From Lantana camara (Eukaryota > Streptophyta > Magnoliopsida > Lamiales > Verbenaceae): a DNA stretch of 64,000 nt. The stretch lies in the NCBI GenBank assembly GCA_037501455.1, contig CM074858.1, positions 11,830,501-11,894,500 on the forward strand, written 5' to 3'. Within the stretch, counting starts at the first letter, position 1. Every line of letters begins with the position of its first letter. The position numbers were made by a program, and so were the translations under genes. The notes below the pieces were generated by a model that did not search any database, had not been told where the DNA came from, and saw nothing but the letters and a program-made list of their open reading frames with translations. Shown here one piece after another: positions 1 to 10,437 of the stretch.

Positions 1-458
1 CCTGGCAATAAAAACTCAATTAAAAAATCATATGTTTGTAAAATTTTGCACAAAAAACCCTGCAATCATTTTTTATGCTACACGCGTACTGCAAGTAAGA
101 TTGAATTTTTCTTCACTTTTTCAAACAAAAAGATTATTTTACCCCTCTATTATATACATGTATACTAAGCACCACCACCTTTAGGCTGCCAACCCGTCGC
201 CGCCGTCAACCACACACCACCACCACCACAACAACAACGACCACCATGAACAACCACTCAAAATAAAATTCAGATCCACACACACACATACAAACTCAAA
301 TTCGGGGGCAGACCTATGGAGAAAAAATGAGCCGGCGTTTGGGTGCGGTGGTGGACCTCATTGGGGTGGAGGGCGACGGATCTGCCCCGTCGAAGAACCA
401 GATCTGAGGAGTGGTGGCTCAATTATGGCTTGATTTTATTTTGATTTTGATTTTATAT

Positions 459-462
<4 letters not shown>
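1..462. other. AT-rich spacer without recognised gene
   Basis: I see no open reading frame with family features. The stretch at about 180-410 is more GC-rich, with CCACCA/ACAACA-type simple sequence, and might be a decayed coding fragment, but I could not match it to anything. Confidence 0.4.

Positions 463-463
<1 letters not shown>

Positions 464-518
<55 letters not shown>
464..518. repeat. (TA)n microsatellite
   Basis: About 27 uninterrupted TA units inside AT-rich spacer. This is read directly. Length polymorphism would be expected. Confidence 0.9.
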
Positions 519-521
<3 letters not shown>

Positions 522-829
522 TATTATAATTAGGGTACAATATATACATATATATAATTTCTATATTTATTAATTTATTAATATTCTTAGTATATATGAT
601 AATATAATTTAAGAATGTAATTTGTAAATTGTAAAATTTTTAAATTGAATATTTTTTTATATATATATTTTTGAAAAAGTGAAAAAAAAATTAAGAGTTC
701 AAATAAAAGAGTTCTCTTGATCATAAATTAAGAGTTCAAATAAAAGAGTTCAAATTTCTCCACCACAACTAAATAGTTATGAGGTTCTCTTGGAACTTGG
801 ATCATAATCATGAACGGAGCCGAGGGGTA

Positions 830-968
830 GGGAAATTCTTGTATGAGCCGGGTGTAGGCACTGTTCCCTACACCCGCCTCTAATACACAAATAAAAAAAT
901 AATTTTATTTTTATTTTTTTATTGTGTATTAGAGGGTTCCCTACACCCGGCTCATACAAGAATTTCCC
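830..968. mobile_element. 139-bp fold-back MITE, Mutator-like
   Basis: The element starts GGGAAATTCTTG and ends with the reverse complement CAAGAATTTCCC. The inverted arms run on through GAGCCGGGTGTAGG and a TAATACACAA segment, so the whole unit folds into a hairpin. It is flanked by 9-bp direct repeats, CGAGGGGTA (821-829) and CGAGGGATA (969-977), with one mismatch. A 9-bp target site duplication is typical of the Mutator/MULE superfamily. There is no coding capacity. Confidence 0.8.
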
Positions 969-1503
969 CGAGGGATATGGTTGCCCCATCCCCTAAATTT
1001 TGAAAAAAAATTATTTTTATATATATGTTTTTAAAATATTTATAATTTTATTCTTTCAAATTATTATTATTATTATTATTTTTTTTTTTTTTTGATATTT
1101 CATTTCTTGCCCTTCCTAATAATAAATCTTGGCTCCATCTTCGATCATAATTTAAAAGAGTGGTGGATAAGGTTTAAATCCTCATATGGGGTCTAATTCT
1201 GAGCTTTTCTCCTTTTCCTTTTTTATTTTTTTACCTTTCATATCACTAATTTTGAGAGTGAAGTTGATATACTTTACTGGTTATGTTTCTTCATTTGTAA
1301 TGTCTTACGATCATTTTTCTACATTTGTATGATCTATATTTGTAATATTTGATTCGATCAATGAATAACGTTTTTGGTTTACTTTTAGAGAAAAAGGAAA
1401 GTTATATAACTCCACACATTTAAATGACATAAAACTCCTCTTAATTTTCTTTAACTATATTTTAAAATAATTATTTCTATGAAAAATTTATTTTACGTAG
1501 TAG

Positions 1504-1598
1504 TTAGAAAACTAATTATAAGCTCTCATTTTACCAAACACAATCAGAACTTAGAAAACTTATATATAAGCTCTCATGTTACCAAACACAATAAAAAC
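1504..1598. repeat. two tandem copies of a 47-48 bp unit
   Basis: 1504-1550 and 1551-1598 share TTAGAAAACT, TATAAGCTCTCAT and TTACCAAACACAAT with a few differences. A weaker third match (AGCCAAACACCATCTGAACTTA) lies near 1698. The rest of 978-1958 is AT-rich spacer in which I see no gene. Confidence 0.65.
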
Positions 1599-1958
1599 TT
1601 ATATGATACGTACGTATAAACTATGAGATCTTACTTTATCCAAACATTTGAACATTTTGCTAAATGAGGCATGAACTTATAAACTATTAAAAATAAACTT
1701 AGCCAAACACCATCTGAACTTATGCTTAGACATGTATGAAATGAAAGTTTCATCCCCACCCTAATTTTTATGAAAGTTTTTAACTTGCATTGTTAAAAGA
1801 AATTTTGGTTATCCCATTCCGGCACCATATAGATTTTCACCTAAATATCTTTTGGCCTTCAATTTCATTTTTATATCCGAAGATCATAAAAGATGTTTTA
1901 TAAATATTTCATTTTATTATGATTCTGATCAAACTTAATTAAATCAATAATGATTATA

Positions 1959-2311
1959 TCTATACTATTATATTAAGCGAGAGATGCATTTGGCATCATG
2001 ATCGAACTCTTTTTTTTTTTTTTTTTTTTTCTGTTTTTTTTTTAACCTAAATTCTAGACATATACTTCTATAATTTTCTGCTTAAACTCTTCTATATTCA
2101 CGGAACTCTCAAATTCTTTTCTTTTTTTATTTATTTGTATCACTTGTTTATCTTTAGTTTTTTTTGTTCCCCTCAATTAGATATTATCTTATTTAATTTA
2201 TTCATCATAAAATTATAATTATATTAAAAATAATTATAAATTAAGTAATAACATGAAAATTTTAATTTAATATTTTTCTTTTTGCAGACAGATATGGTGC
2301 AGGGTTACTAG
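1959..2311 (+). mobile_element. small non-autonomous Helitron candidate
   Basis: It begins TCTATACTATTATATTAAG preceded by A and ends GCAGGGTTACTAG followed by T. This matches the Helitron rule of insertion between A and T with 5'-TC and CTAG-3' ends. There are no inverted repeats or target duplication. The 3' hairpin expected just before CTAG is weak, so this rests on terminal motifs only. A long T tract at about 2010-2042 lies inside. Confidence 0.45.
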
Positions 2312-3306
2312 TTTTATATTATGAACGAGTGTGGTAACTAAAAGAATTAATTTCATGAACTTTTTCAAACGAAGCAGCAATTAATTTTTTTTTTTTTCCC
2401 CGCGTGGAATTATTTTTTCCAAGCTATTAAGAACTTCTTATAAGAAATGCAAAAACGTTGTACTATCAATTTATCCATCATCCCAAGTTCCCAACATCTT
2501 GAACTACTCATGTAATGTTCAAATTTGGACAATGTCACATGCAACACTCTATAAATTAACTATAACACCAGTGTGTGAATTTTGATCGAAATAATGAACG
2601 GAAAAATATTTTATGCGACATTAAGAGGAGAAAAATGGTATCATAATCACCACCACGGAAAACCCAACAATTTTCCTTGTAAAATATACGCATTACCGAC
2701 CTCGACAAGATCATCAACAATACTAGTCAATTTATTAAAATAAAAAATAAAATAAAAATACCTAGCTCAAATATAGTTTGGTAAACCCTCACTCAACACA
2801 AACATGGATTACCCGTCCCTCGTATATCAGACAAGATCATGAGAGAGAATAATAAAAGTGGAAAAGAAGAGGGAGAGGGAGAGGAATGTACAAACAAGAT
2901 GAAAAAAGCATATAATTAAGCACTCGCCACAAAAAAAAGAAAAGCAAAAAGAATTGGGGGAAAAGGATCAATCAAGACTCTTAAAGCAGAATAAGACAAC
3001 CCGACAAGCAAATTTCACCTGTAAATGGCCACCCTTTCAATTCTTTACGCATATGCTATGGAATTATAGTAAAATTTCAATCGATCGATCTCGTTTATGC
3101 ATATGTTCCTGCTTCGTCTTCACACTAATAGTAATCCCCTTAATTATCTTCGTAATTAACTCAAATTAAGCAAAACCATTTAAGCCGCGCTAATCACTTC
3201 TTCTTGCTCCTGTCCTTGCCGCCGCGAAACGATCGAACCCAAGCCGAACAGATTTGCGGGGGTAATGTTCAGAACGGGATTGATCTTAACCCCATTGCTG
3301 TAGGAA

Positions 3307-4013
3307 CATAGTTCCCTAATACTCTCCCTCCCCGGGCGAATTGCGTACCAATACTTGCATACCAATTCTCAATACTTTTGCGCACCAATTCTCCATGGTA
3401 CTCGAATTGGTACTCCAAACTAGACGTACCCATTTTTCTTCCAGCAAATCAAACTATTAGTAATTTTTAGAAAAAAATATATGTTTTTTGGTTTGTTATT
3501 AGTAGTTAGGATTACTTTTACACAGAGTTTAATCGAATTCCTAAGATCTTTATTGATAATTATAGTCTATGATGCATGGATACGGACACGGCGACACGGA
3601 CACGACGATACGGATTTTTTCTTGAATTTTCCACGTAAGGAGTGTCGGACACGGTGACCGACACGAGTGTCCGACACGACACGTCAAGGTAAAATGATAT
3701 TTTTAGAAGCGTCCGTGCATCATAGATTATAGTTATATTAGTTCAAGAAAAATACTTAATACAGTAATTAGTAAACAAGAATGTATATATACATATATAT
3801 TTGTATATATTCCATCATAAAATTTTCGTTTATATCTCTAATTTGGTGTATTTAGAGAACAAGAGTACCGATTAATCATTATGAACGTATCGCGTACCAA
3901 AATAACGTACCGATTAAGCCCACCCTCGACGTACCAATACTTTAGCACACTAGCATATTGCGTACCCGTACCCGTGCCGCGTACCGGAGAGTACCACGTA
4001 TTAGGTAACTATG
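3307..4013. mobile_element. 707-bp non-autonomous hAT-like element, copy A
   Basis: Flanked by the 8-bp direct repeat TGTAGGAA at 3299-3306 and 4014-4021. The ends are inverted repeats: CATAGTTCCCTAATAC at the left and the reverse complement of CATAGTTACCTAATAC at the right. The subterminal regions are rich in GTACC / CGTACC motifs, the pattern of hAT transposase-binding repeats. There is no coding capacity. An 8-bp duplication plus short inverted ends supports hAT. The element splits the host pseudogene before its conserved C-terminus. Confidence 0.85.
3566..3726. mobile_element. 161-bp inverted-repeat element nested in the hAT-like element, copy A
   Basis: The ends are TCTATGATGCATGGA and the reverse complement of TCTATGATGCACGGA. 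Flanks carry a 6-bp direct repeat TTATAG (3560-3565 and 3727-3732). The inside holds GACACGG / CGACACG repeats in both orientations. This is insertion inside an insertion. The superfamily is uncertain because the duplication length could be 6 or more. Confidence 0.65.
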
Positions 4014-4643
4014 TGTAGGAACCGTGGGTGTTCTTCTTCAATGGCGGCTTATGGTGGTTGCTCAAGGAAGACTGTTTTAAGAGACTGTTTGGGGAGGTGT
4101 TTTTCGCTAAACTCTGCTTCTAATGATGCCGTTTGGAATTCAATCGCTTAACGCTCGAGGAAGTTGAGCCGGTGGAATTGCTTCGCGATAGTCGATAGAA
4201 GGGGCAACGGGCATAGAGTCCTCGCGCAGCCTTTACCGCAGTTTAAATGACCAGAATGGCGACGCTTTGCTCTGCTTTTCCTCGATTTGTGGATAATGGG
4301 TTGTTTTCTCGAGTTAAGAAGAGGAATGAGGAGGAATGTAACATGGTTGTGGTCACGGTGGCAGCGAAGGCGGAGGAGGTAGTCTTCGCTTGATCTCGAT
4401 GGGGAGGATTTTTCCGTCGAAGAAAAGCTCATCGGCGGAGGAGGAGTAATCCTGGTGGAAGCTTTCGTGGAAAACGACGGAGGAGGGAGAACGAAGGTAC
4501 TTCTCAACTGGGACGTCGTCGTTTTGCGAGAGATCATGCGAGAAAGAGATTCTAGGGCTCATCCCAGAGCTGGAAACCTCGATCGCCATTGATGAACTGC
4601 GAGGAAACTCAGTGAAAATGATGGAAACCCGTGGAATGGATTC

Positions 4644-5873
4644 TGTAGAAGATTGAGAAATGTTAAGAAGGAACCTTATCAAGTTTGTTACAGGACTTAT
4701 CTCAGAATCTGTTATAGGGCTTATCTTAGGAAAGCATGTATTTAGGCGTTTGTTAAATCATTGTTGTAGATACGTTTTTGTACCATGTAACTATATATGT
4801 ATTCCCTCTCTGCCTTCAATAATTAATGAAATATAGAGTTCCTTAATTCTCTATATGGTATCTAGAGCATCCGATTCCGGAAGAAAAGAAAAACACCCTT
4901 TTTTTTCTTACTTTCCTCTCCGATAACAGTATTATGTCGGTCTCATCCAGCAACCAAACCTCCACCACAATTCCGGCTGAATCCACCCGGAATCTTACTC
5001 TGATCAATTCCTCCGGTGCCATCAAGCTCCACGCCAATAACTACATGGCTTGGAAGCTTCATATGCAGGCCCTCCTTCGGGGGCACAACTTGTTCGGCTA
5101 TGTCGATGGCTCCATCCCAGCGCCCACCCCCGTGACTGCCTCGGACACATCCAACTCCGAGAACCCCCAGCTCACCACCTGGCTCCAGCAAGACCAACTC
5201 ATCCTCACTGCCATCGCCGGATCACTGCATCACTCCGTTGCTCCAGTAATACTCAGCGCCACCTCTTCCAAAGAGGTGTGGCATACTCTTGCCACTATGT
5301 TCACGAATGCCTCCCGCGGCCACATCAAACAACTTCGGGATGGCCTGAAACGGATAACCAAGGGGTCTAAAACTATCACTGAGTACATGACCCTAATCCG
5401 AACTAAACCTGACGAACTGAATTAGCTTGGTCATCCTCTCGGCCAAGAGGACATCACCGATATTGTTCTTGACGGTCTTGATGAATCTTATCGCTCAACC
5501 GTTATGCTGTGAATGCCAGAGAAACCCCCATCTCCTTTGCCGAACTACATGAAAAATTGCTGAACCGAGAACTATCCATTCACCAATCTACCTCAGTGGT
5601 CGCCTCCTTGCTGCCAATATCCGTTAATCTTGCCGGTGTCCAGCCCAGATCCAAACCGTGGCGTGTCTCCTCACCCATGGCACATCAATCTACCCAACAA
5701 CGCCCATACCTCGGCACGTGTCAGCTCTGTGGCATTCAAGGACATTCGGCATGTCGTTGTCCCCAATACCGCATTCTCCAACACCAGTCGCCCACTCAAC
5801 CACCGGACAACAATCCTCCTAGCCAATACCATCAGCCACGCCGCAATCCATCCCAGCCTCACACTCCTTGGCA
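4644..5873 (+). mobile_element. truncated Copia element: LTR, primer site and gag start, copy A
   Basis: The LTR at 4644-4855 (TGTAGAAG...CTCTATA) is followed directly by a primer-binding site TGGTATCTAGAGC (4856-4868), close to the plant initiator-Met tRNA 3' end. A gag frame starts at 4934 (MSVSSSNQTSTT..., with HANNYMAWKLHMQALL) and runs 163 codons to a stop at 5425 (ELN*LGHPL). The stop is shared with the other copy. Gag remnants continue through a zinc-knuckle segment (CQLCGIQGHSACRC, about 5720-5762) to the breakpoint at 5873. This copy lacks the 2-bp insertion that breaks gag in the second copy. Confidence 0.88.
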
Positions 5874-6236
5874 ACGGAAAAGTATAAAAGTATACCGCAA
5901 AACGGAAACATTGTACTTTTAACGGAAAAGAAGAATATGCTCTCTAATATAATTTCATTCTGCATTCTGTTGCATCTCACTCCATTGTTCTTAGCAATTG
6001 GGCTATTCAGATAAGAAACACCACAAACAAAGTATGATCAAACATTATCGCAAGAAGATAGCTTAGAGGTGTAGGCTACCATAACTTAATATCTGTTCGT
6101 GTTTCATACCTCGGGGAATGCAGCAATAGAACTTTCATAAGTATTGACAATGCTCTGGAACAAAAGCTTTAGACTCTGGTCATGAGTTGCTTAAATTTGC
6201 AAGTCACGTTGCTAACATATATATATATACCAATAC

Positions 6237-6545
6237 TTAGCTGTTAGGATAACAGATAATCTTCCTCATTAGCAGTGTCCTCGCCATTCTTGCTTCTCTG
6301 TTGCACCTATCCGCCTTCCCAACCAGAGAATGAATTTCCTTAATAAACCTACCCATCTTCTTCTTCTTCTTCTCCTCTACTGCGATTGCCACCGCCTCTC
6401 CACCCGCGGATATTGCAAAATCTGCATTCGTGAACAAATCCTTAAACCAAGTCGAAACATTAAACTTGCCTGTGAGACTCTTTAGGTTGTCCAAATCTCC
6501 AGTGACAAAGTAAAGCCCAACTTGCATTGAGCTAACAATCTCATC
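6237..6545 (-). pseudogene. UPF0496 C-terminal fragment, copy A
   Basis: The minus strand encodes DEIVSSMQVGLYFVTGDLDN through ADFAISAGGEAVAIAVEE and NREARMARTLLMRKIICYPNS, then stop. This matches the last 100 or so residues of UPF0496 (At14a-like, DUF677) proteins. The N-terminal 260 residues and the membrane hairpin are missing and I see no upstream remnant. This copy has a run of five lysine codons after the VEE motif, against four in the other copy, which is a microsatellite-type slip. Confidence 0.8.
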
Positions 6546-7557
6546 TCTCCTATTCCCATCATATATACACTTCAGTTATATTAATAGACGGATTAAATTG
6601 GAAGAGAAAATTTTTAAAATCTTTATATTACAATACTCAGAGTTGAAAATGTTTGTGTTTCATGCATGGACCTAAGAAAATAAAATTTACATTTTTAAAA
6701 ATCAATTTAATTTTAATAGCAGCTATATATAAACAAATTAATGTACATTATACTTCATTTTAAATATTAAAATGAATTTCTATCATCTATCCTATCTTAA
6801 TGAAAAGAAAAAAAGTATCACACAGTATGCTTCATGTTTACATATTATGATATAATAATGTAAGTAATTGAACTAATGGAACTCTTAACCACCTGATAAA
6901 CTTGAAAATCTGCTGTGGCAGCTAGCTGAACTAAAAAAAAAAATTAATGTAAAACAACCAGAAATCTATTTTATTCTGATGAATTAAATTTTATGTGTTT
7001 GTGTCAAATGTCTTTTTCTCTGTCTGTGCTCCCTTCCACCTTTCTATATTATATTTCTCGATGCCAAGACTAAGAGGGTCCTCTTTATAAATTAAGAGGT
7101 TTTTTTTTAAAAAAAAAAATACATTAAGAGTTTTTGTTCAAACTTAAGTAGAACATTTTGTCTGGACTTTGCTTTTATCTCTAAAGCTAGAGTTCTTCTT
7201 TCCTAGGTCGTCATCTTTTACGCGCCATGACCAGCATATAAAGACAATATCAACTGTTTAGCCATTGGATATTTGGCAAGACAATATTTGAAGACAATTA
7301 CAACATATAAAGAAACAAAAATATGTGGACATTCTGAATTAATGTAGTTCTCATGTTTACTTCTGAAAAAATTAGAGTAATCACCAGAGCATAGTTGGCT
7401 TATAAACATAATCTTTAGCTACTGTCACTGGCCAAGATCAGTTCATGTTCTTTTTAATTTCCATAATACCTCAAGTAATTAACTTCAAAATAAGATTTAT
7501 ACAAATTCCTATACACAGTCTTCATCCCCTTCGGATCAAAAATATACCATTGTTGCC

Positions 7558-8718
7558 CTATTCCGAGCTCCTCGGATGCCTCATTATACTCTTTAGTATA
7601 ACCGTCCTCGCCCTCCTCGTTTGGTCATTACATTTAGCAGCTTGTTCACGCAAATCCCGAATAGTATTTATAAAAGCATCCATTTTGTTTTTAATCTCCT
7701 CTACTGCAATCACCACTGCTTCCTCCCCTTCTCCAGTTGCAAAATCTGTATTTGCCTGCATAGCTTCAATCTGTATCTGAAACTTATCCACCAATCTCTT
7801 TATACTATCCAAATTATCCAATGTCTTTGTACTATTCAAATCATTAACGACCACATAGCTCCCAATCTGCATTGTGCAGATAATCTCTCTCTGACCCATC
7901 AAATCTTTCTCATATTTCTTCCAAACCCTCTTAATCCATTCGCCCATGGGCGCTAAAGGCACGAGTGCTGCAGCTGTCAGAGCCGTCACCACTGGCGGCG
8001 CCACCACAACTGCTGCCACCACAGAGACTATAAGAACAGAGGCCATTACCACCCAGTATATTGCATTGGAAATCTTGCTCCAAGCCTTTACTCTGCGCAG
8101 CTTTTTGTCCAGCTTCTTCTTCTTGGCTTGTAACCTAACCATCATTGATTGCTGATGGGAAGAAACCAAGTTAAGAACTTTGAAGAATTCCTGCGTGAAT
8201 GGGTCCTCCGCAGTTCTGAAATTCCTCAATTCCTCCAAAGTGTTTGAATAATTTTTAACCGATCCTTCTTCAGTGGCCGATCGATGTTCCTCGTGGAATT
8301 TGCGGAGGGCAAGGTTGATAATCGACTCGACATGACTGATGCGTTTGAGACAGGCCTCAAGTGAGGAGCAGAAATCGAGCGTTAGGCGACTGATTTTGAA
8401 GTAATCCTCGACGAGATCGGACAATTCTTGATTTTTCCAAATCTCTCTTTTGTTCTGAAGAATAGCTTGCACCACAAATTCATTGTTACCGGGCATGAAC
8501 TCGGTAACTGTGCTGAGAGATTCCAGCGAGAGGCACTGAAAATCGACGGAGCTAACGGCGTCTGATGGGCTAGCCGCCGGCGGGTTCGATCCAGGGATGA
8601 GTTCCGGCGTGGTTCGAGTTGGAGGCGCCGCCGTAGGAGGACTGCAGATGCTCCTGATTCGATTATTTCTTCTGATCTTACTACCCCTTCCATTATTTCG
8701 ACTCATTAGACACCCCAT
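7558..8718 (-). CDS. UPF0496 (DUF677, At14a-like) membrane protein, copy A
   Basis: Intronless 386-codon gene of normal length for UPF0496. The start is ATG at 8718, giving MGCLMSRN, which fits an N-myristoylation signal (Gly2, Ser6) with Cys3 available for acylation. That is seen in the sequence; modification is inferred. Family landmarks in order: TVTEFMPGNNEFVVQAILQNKREIW (70-95), LTLDFCSSLEACLKR (112-126), TLEELRNFRTAEDPFTQEFF (160-179), a lysine-rich coiled-coil (197-212), a membrane hairpin at about 219-258 (APPVVTALTAAALVP), and the C-terminal QREIICTMQIGSYVV, ADFA and RRARTV blocks. Family members sit at the plasma membrane or endomembranes, and some have been linked to drought and wall-membrane adhesion responses. 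The function of this copy is unknown. It differs from the second copy at residue 125 (Lys here, Thr there). Confidence 0.87.
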   Translation of the reverse strand: MGCLMSRNNGRGSKIRRNNRIRSICSPPTAAPPTRTTPELIPGSNPPAASPSDAVSSVDFQCLSLESLSTVTEFMPGNNEFVVQAILQNKREIWKNQELSDLVEDYFKISRLTLDFCSSLEACLKRISHVESIINLALRKFHEEHRSATEEGSVKNYSNTLEELRNFRTAEDPFTQEFFKVLNLVSSHQQSMMVRLQAKKKKLDKKLRRVKAWSKISNAIYWVVMASVLIVSVVAAVVVAPPVVTALTAAALVPLAPMGEWIKRVWKKYEKDLMGQREIICTMQIGSYVVVNDLNSTKTLDNLDSIKRLVDKFQIQIEAMQANTDFATGEGEEAVVIAVEEIKNKMDAFINTIRDLREQAAKCNDQTRRARTVILKSIMRHPRSSE

Positions 8719-9580
8719 TCTGGATAATTTTACTGTGCTGTGTTGAAAGATTTAGCCTTTAGGAGACGATTCTAACCAAGATCGAAGAAGAAAAAGTGAG
8801 GAAGTTCTTTGAGTTTGTTAAGTTAATGCACATAATATAGGTAATTGTAGTGGATAATGTAGATTTTGGTTCATTAATTACATATTTCTTGATCTTGATG
8901 CTTCCCTTATTTGACTGTATATTATTATGGTATAATCGCATAAAAATCTACAGGGATTTTGTATATTATTATCCCACAATTTATAAATTTGTGCCATTTT
9001 ATTTTTGAATTAAGGGCCCTATGGATAAGATTACAACTTACATGATCCTTCCTTTTGATAAATTTAATTTATGTTACACTCCCATATTAATATCTTACCA
9101 AAATTAAATAGATGAGTTTCTTAACTTTTATAAAATGGATTTAGTTTATAAAGCGGATTTAGATATCTTTTAATGTTTTTCTCTCCACGACAATTAATTC
9201 CCCATAAAATCAATGTAATTATAATAGTTTCCAATTTTGAGAAAATAATAGCAAACAAAATATGAGTTGAAATTAAATAGAAAAAAAAAATCTAATTTTT
9301 TTCTTTTTGATCATAACCCAAAATTATAAAAAAGACGGGAAAAACAAACGGCTTTGTATTTATTCCCATAACATAAGCCAATATTCAATATCAAATTGCT
9401 ATCAAAATAAATTAATATTAAATTTTAAATTCTCAATTTTGCTTCAGCCTTAAGAAGAAAAAAGAGAAAGTGACGATTCATATCAAGCACTAAAAAAATT
9501 CAAAACAATTTTTGTACACAAGTAACTAGGTTCACCCCACAGTTACAGATGAAGAAAGGTCCATTTCAAAATGTGCATAA

Positions 9581-9870
9581 TTAACCCTTATTCCACTTCA
9601 TCAGCAATGCAAGATGATACTTCTCCACCACCCTCCTCATGATGTAAAAATCACCGGTATCACTGTAAACCTCCTGCAGCATTGAATTAATCATCTCCCT
9701 CTGTCTCCGCAAATCCCACAAATATGTCTTCCTGAGCAACGGATTAGCCACCACGACTATGATATCGGGCACCTTCCTCGACCTCTCCAATTCCCCCAAT
9801 TTCTTATTCCATATCTCCAACGAGAAAAGCTGATACGAATAAATCTAATTGAATAGAGGCAAGAAGGGAT
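9581..9870 (-). pseudogene. UPF0496 middle fragment, copy A
   Basis: The minus strand reads LFN*IYSYQL, then LSLEIWNKKLGELERSRKVPDIIVVVANPLLRKTYLWDLRRQREMINSML and stops at KWNKG. The closest relative here is the gene at 13306-14160 (GELKTWRKVSDVIVAAAKPLLRKKYLWDL). Both lack the membrane hairpin. An in-frame TAG replaces an expected CAG in FNQIYS, and both ends of the gene are missing. Confidence 0.7.
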
Positions 9871-10437
9871 TTTTAACAAATTAGACCATTTCTCATCCAT
9901 AATTATTGCCACACAATCTCCTCAAAGGAATCAGTTAGGTAAATTTCAAGTAGCAAGTTGCTATAATGACCAAAAGCAACAATGAGTATCATATGTACTG
10001 AGTTTGGGACAAAGCTCAGGAACAAAAAGAGGTAGACTAGAACATAGGTTACATATAATCAATCAAAGGGACATGTTGAATCCAACATCTTTTTTCAATG
10101 TGGCCACTCAAGAATAAGTTTCTGTCTGCTATATTATTGCATTTCAAAGTGCCCAGAATTCAAATTTCTTCACAGATTGATTGCAAAACACATCAGCAGC
10201 AAATGACGAAAACATACTAGCGCCAAGATTTCTTTAGCTTGCGGGGTATCTACAAAATTATCACTACCCTTATCGGTATGCTCACACTTGAATCATGAAT
10301 AGCCTCGACAGAGCCACTCATCTTCTCTTTCATTAATCTCCTTCTACACAAATTCAAGGCAAACCATGGAGATTTCAAACTGGGGTAACATCATATCTTG
10401 GTTTCTTGGTACATCAAGCATACCATTGCCCAGATTT

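Larger units (their letters stand above)
3194..4589 (-). pseudogene. broken plant gene of the SSADELF / PANLFGLGS type, copy A
   Basis: Reading on the minus strand, the start is ATG at 4589 (MAIEVSSSGMSPRISFSHDL). The SSADELFFDGKILPIEIKRR motif follows at about 4360-4440, then KASPFWSFK (about 4235-4275) and LCPLPLL in another frame. The conserved C-terminus INPVLNITPANLFGLGS lies at about 3230-3290, with a lysine-rich end and a stop at 3194-3196. I recognise this as a conserved plant protein of unknown function that ends in an NPVLN..PANLFGLGS segment, but I cannot give it a firm name. It is broken by at least two frameshifts or stops after the proline run (stop near 4353), by a 707-bp transposon between 3307 and 4013, and by a Copia LTR beginning 55 bp upstream of the ATG. 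It is almost certainly non-functional. Confidence 0.75.
2489..5873. repeat. duplicated block X, copy A
   Basis: Near-identical to 21852-25238 in the same orientation (offset 19363, then 19365 after a 2-bp indel in the Copia gag). It contains the pseudogene at 3194-4589 with its nested insertions and the first 1230 bp of a Copia element. At 5872-5873 it is fused to block Y with a 2-bp overlap (CA), cutting the Copia element off mid-gag. That makes this junction a rearrangement breakpoint. Confidence 0.93.
5872..10159. repeat. duplicated block Y, copy A
   Basis: Near-identical to 17570-21852 in the same orientation, with a few single-base and homopolymer differences. Both copies start at the same base (CAACGGAAAAG). 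The right edge is natural: the sequence across 10159/10160 stays alignable with a paralogous stretch at about 15585-15665 (GCATTTCAAAG, then CAGCAGCAAA and AAACATAC). So Y-Z is likely the original order. Confidence 0.93.

Noticed and set aside
2954..3169. 71-codon plus-strand frame (also at 22317-22532)
   Set aside because: Lies in the 3' flank of a minus-strand pseudogene and starts at a non-ATG codon; no recognisable features.
4934..5425. Open gag frame of 163 codons in block X copy A as a host gene
   Set aside because: It directly follows an LTR and primer site and matches Copia gag; it is a truncated transposon.
7445..8155. Plus-strand open frames opposite the UPF0496 gene (also at 19138-19848)
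   Set aside because: Antisense shadows of a conserved minus-strand gene; compositions follow from the opposite strand.
5872..10159. Model in which a circular Y-X molecule was copied from the right side and inserted between the left flank and Z
   Set aside because: It needs Y-Z at 10159 to be a new joint, but paralogous sequence at 15585-15665 aligns across that point, so Y-Z looks original.
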